DNA of 64,000 nucleotides from Vibrio alfacsensis. GTDB lineage: Bacteria > Pseudomonadota > Gammaproteobacteria > Enterobacterales > Vibrionaceae. Under the pieces are notes generated by a model that was not told the DNA's origin, did no database searches, and saw only the letters and a list, made by a program, of their open reading frames with translations. How positions within the stretch are numbered: position 1 is the first letter of the stretch; every line of letters starts with the position of its first letter. Shown one piece after another: positions 61,310-64,000 of this stretch. The stretch covers positions 1,984,001 to 2,048,000 of the forward strand of contig NZ_CP032093.1 in assembly GCF_003544875.1 (NCBI RefSeq), given 5' to 3'. The translations under genes and the position numbers were made by a program.

Positions 61310-62322
61310 TTATTCTTTCTTAGTTCTCTTAAATAGGCACGTACAGCACGATTGTGCTCTGCAAGAGATTTCGAAAAGACATGTCCGCCCTTTCCACTTG
61401 CTACGAAATATAGATAGTTGCTATTTTCTGGATTTAATGCCGCTTCTATCGATGCTTCACCCGCCATTGCGATTGGCGTCGGGGGCAATCCATTGATGGT
61501 GTAAGTGTTATATGGTGTCGGCGTACGCAAGTCTTTCTTACGGATGTTACCATCGTACGCATCCCCCATACCGTAAATTACCGTCGGATCCGTTTGAAGA
61601 CGCATACGTTTGTTAAGACGGTTAACGAATACCGACGCCACACGCTCACGTTCTGAATCAATCGCGGTCTCTTTTTCTATAATAGAAGCCAAAATCAATG
61701 CTTCGTATTTGTCTTTTAATGGTAATTTTTCCTGACGCTCATCCCAATGGGCATCAAGAATGGTATTCAGTTTGCTGTGCGCTCGCTCAAGGATCTGAGT
61801 TTCACTTGTGCCTGCCGTGTAGTGATAAGTCTCTGCTAGAAACAAGCCCTCGAGTTTTTCTCGCTCAATACCTAACTTTTCTGCCATCTGCTTTTCAGAC
61901 AACCCAGTCAAATCATGCTTTACATAAGGCGCATCGCTAAGCTGCTCTACCCACTCGGAAAAACGGCTGCCCTCAACAAAGGTAATCGCAAATTGGTGCT
62001 CTTTACCTGTATTGAGTTGCTCAAGCGTTTGGTACAAAGATACATTAGGTTGTATTTGATAAGTTCCCGCTCGCACCTGAAGCAACTCAGGATAAAGGCG
62101 AGGCATCAAACGCGTGTAGTCAGATGCTTCAATGACTTTCTCATTAACCAAATCACGCATGACTCGATGGAAGCTAGTGCCATTTTCAACCGTAAACAGC
62201 TGAGGCTGTGTGATAAGAATTGGCGAGTTAACGTATTGCTTAGTTTGTGAAACAACGTAAAAAACACCTGCTGCACCAATAACGGCGATCAGTACAACAA
62301 AAGCAAACAGTTTTTTAATCAC
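61306..62322 (-). CDS. mltG: Endolytic murein transglycosylase
   Basis: This protein has 338 residues: one N-terminal span (about 5-25), a LysM-like region and the YceG domain with catalytic Glu in [14 protein letters not shown] plus the [11 protein letters not shown] and [11 protein letters not shown] segments. It cuts nascent peptidoglycan and sets glycan length. Between pabC and tmk, as expected. Confidence 0.96.
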   Translation of the reverse strand: MIKKLFAFVVLIAVIGAAGVFYVVSQTKQYVNSPILITQPQLFTVENGTSFHRVMRDLVNEKVIEASDYTRLMPRLYPELLQVRAGTYQIQPNVSLYQTLEQLNTGKEHQFAITFVEGSRFSEWVEQLSDAPYVKHDLTGLSEKQMAEKLGIEREKLEGLFLAETYHYTAGTSETQILERAHSKLNTILDAHWDERQEKLPLKDKYEALILASIIEKETAIDSERERVASVFVNRLNKRMRLQTDPTVIYGMGDAYDGNIRKKDLRTPTPYNTYTINGLPPTPIAMAGEASIEAALNPENSNYLYFVASGKGGHVFSKSLAEHNRAVRAYLRELRKNK

Positions 62323-63132
62323 GTATTTAAATTCCCTTGAAGTCGTCGTGTTAATTTTCCTATCGGAAAAACAATCTTATTATCTGGCGTTGAAAGGCTC
62401 GTTACCGGAGCAACTCCTAATAGCGAGTTACATATCCACACTTCATCGGCTTCAGCCAAATCTGGTAGTGTGAAAGTGTCGACTATGAGTTGCTGACTTT
62501 CGGCGCGAAGCAATTCCAACACTTTACGGCGCATCACGCCAGCTACACCCGACAAGCTTAATTCCGGTGTATATGTCTTATTATCTTTAACCCAAAAGGT
62601 TTGCCATTGTAGTTTCAATGACATGATTTTGCACATTTAACGTCACCGCATCCGCAAAATCTGAACCATCGATTTCTGCCTTTGCAAGTACCTGCTCTAT
62701 CCGGTTATTGTGCTTATGACCTGCAAGGAGTGGTTGAATGCCAAGGCGAGTTTCACAAACGCCTAACTGCACGCCATTTTCTTGCCATAACGAATAATGA
62801 GAAGGAAATGAAAAATTCGAAATGGTCACTACCGGACTTTCGATACCACTTGGGCTATAGCCCCGTCCTCCGACCCCACGGCTGATATGAATTTTTATTC
62901 CTGCAGACTCGTCTTTCAAGACAGCCAGCATCGACCAATCCAAAACAGCATTCCAATCAGGGTAAGGAATTTGTAATGTTGTTAAACACGCTTCCATACG
63001 TTCAATATGCGCGGGCCAATGCTCTAGCTGACCATGCTTAGTTTTAATCGTAGTAAAACAGCCGTCACCATATTGAAAAGAACGGTCACCAAGCGAAACA
63101 TGTGTTTGTGGTAGTCCATTAACCCAGAACAT
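62319..63132 (-). CDS. pabC: 4-amino-4-deoxychorismate lyase (frameshifted)
   Basis: The frame from 63132 (MFWVNGLPQTHVSLGDRSFQ) ends at TTMANLLG. The second frame supplies FWVKDNKTYTPELSLSGVAG and runs to 62319. An indel of two bases (or one extra) at the A4 run 62594-62597 separates them. The repaired length is about 271 residues, close to E. coli (269). The fold is PLP class IV, with the Lys in the KIHISRGVGGRGY vicinity and the cofactor-binding ETTMANL. It makes p-aminobenzoate for folate. The 3' end overlaps mltG by 4 bp. Confidence 0.92.
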
Positions 63133-63169
63133 TGAGATACCCTTGCTTTCTGATCAACAAATAAAACAA

Positions 63170-63198
63170 AACGGCTCAATGCTAAGCACCGAGCCGTT
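63170..63198 (-). terminator. Terminator of fabF
   Basis: AACGGCTC (63170-63177) pairs with GAGCCGTT (63191-63198), with an inner TGCT/AGCA pair; read leftward it is followed by TTGTTTTATT. Confidence 0.85.
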
Positions 63199-63241
63199 AG
63201 AATACAAGTTTCGCGACTAAATTGTAAAACAGTCTGAGTAA

Positions 63242-64000
63242 TTACTCAGCGAACTTTTTGAATACTAATGAGCCGTTTGTACCACCAAAACCGAACGAGT
63301 TACAAATCGCGTATTCCATATTTTCTACTTTACGCGCAGTATGCGGAACAAGGTCGATATCTAGACCTTCTTCTGGATCATCAAGGTTGATGGTTGGTGG
63401 AACAATTTGATCAACCAAAGACAATACTGTGATGATAGCTTCAACAGAACCTGCTGCACCTAAAAGGTGACCAGTCATCGACTTAGTAGAAGAGACAAGT
63501 ACTTGTTTCGCACCCTCTTCACCAAGAGCGCGTTTCACGCCTTTGATTTCAGCAACGTCACCAGCTGGAGTAGATGTACCGTGAGCGTTCACATAACCTA
63601 CTTGAGTACCAGTGATGTTCGCATCACGCATTGCAGCTTCCATCGCTAGAGCGCCACCTGAACCATCTGAGCTTGGTGAAGTCATGTGATAAGCATCACC
63701 AGACATACCGAAGCCAACAAGTTCTGCGTAGATCTTAGCACCACGAGCTTTAGCATGTTCGTACTCTTCAAGAACCATCATGCCAGCACCATCACCAAGA
63801 ACGAAGCCATCACGACCTTTGTCCCATGGACGAGATGCTTTTTGAGGCTCATCGTTACGAGTAGATAACGCTTTAGCAGCACCAAAGCCAGCCATACCCA
63901 GAGGCGTAGATGCTTTCTCAGAACCACCGGCAACCATTGCGTCTGCATCACCGTATGCGATCATACGTGCTGCATGGCCAATATTATGAAGACCTGTGGT
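63242..64000 (-). CDS. fabF: 3-oxoacyl-ACP synthase II (partial, start beyond window)
   Basis: The C-terminal 252 residues of the KAS II enzyme that elongates fatty acids are present. Both catalytic His motifs are seen ([26 protein letters not shown]), as is [14 protein letters not shown] at the end. The catalytic Cys lies outside the window. An internal Met at 63964 is not the start. It leads the pabC-mltG-tmk-holB-ycfH series. Confidence 0.96.
   Translation of the reverse strand, partial: TTGLHNIGHAARMIAYGDADAMVAGGSEKASTPLGMAGFGAAKALSTRNDEPQKASRPWDKGRDGFVLGDGAGMMVLEEYEHAKARGAKIYAELVGFGMSGDAYHMTSPSSDGSGGALAMEAAMRDANITGTQVGYVNAHGTSTPAGDVAEIKGVKRALGEEGAKQVLVSSTKSMTGHLLGAAGSVEAIITVLSLVDQIVPPTINLDDPEEGLDIDLVPHTARKVENMEYAICNSFGFGGTNGSLVFKKFAE

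Overview
The window looks like Vibrio chromosome 1, probably from the Harveyi clade (the clade is inferred from protein resemblance; no search was run). It carries two runs of core genes in the usual gammaproteobacterial order: cmk-rpsA-ihfB-lapA-lapB-pyrF, and fabF-pabC-mltG-tmk-holB-ycfH followed by ptsG. Between them are accessory metabolic, envelope and signalling genes. I see no rRNA, tRNA, transposase, prophage or CRISPR.

Layout. 1-3.4 kb: end of an isochorismatase-family hydrolase, then a LysR regulator divergent from an HlyD-type adaptor and its DUF2955-like membrane partner. 3.5-7.5 kb: a tightly overlapping four-gene operon of unknown function (lipoprotein, 853-residue membrane protein, two small one-span proteins). 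7.9-10.4 kb: a zinc-ribbon membrane protein and a two-gene unit with an XRE-type membrane-anchored regulator. 10.6-17.5 kb: scsD/scsB thiol redox genes, a second LysR gene, and a large Cache/solute-binding/HD-GYP receptor. 17.6-29.1 kb: a galactoside locus (GPH symporter, GH36 alpha-galactosidase, LamB-type porin, MalM-like lipoprotein, GH2 beta-galactosidase, LacI/GalR-type repressor) with four matching operator palindromes. 29.2-32.8 kb: pqiABC. 32.9-36.1 kb: outer-membrane protein, small ORF, family-5 solute-binding protein. 36.5-44.2 kb: pyrF to cmk, then sohB and divergent yciK. 44.3-49.5 kb: SOS mutagenesis cassette imuA-imuB-dnaE2 behind a clear LexA box. 49.6-58.5 kb: cheV, mlc, pykA, a patatin-like esterase with an upstream YnhF-like micro-ORF, two small outer-membrane proteins and ptsG. 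58.9-64.0 kb: the ycfH-to-fabF cluster, with fabF cut by the window edge.

The most striking property is that at least twelve genes are split by short indels, nearly all a single base lost from a homopolymer. The genes include conserved housekeeping ones (lapA, lapB, pabC, ycfH, pykA, pqiA, dnaE2). In each case a one- or two-base repair restores a protein of normal family length, so I read most of these as sequencing or assembly errors and give the repaired span as one CDS. A second theme is short degenerate tandem repeats next to stop codons. The clearest is a 21-bp array after the galR-type gene that places an in-frame TAA at the end of every unit.
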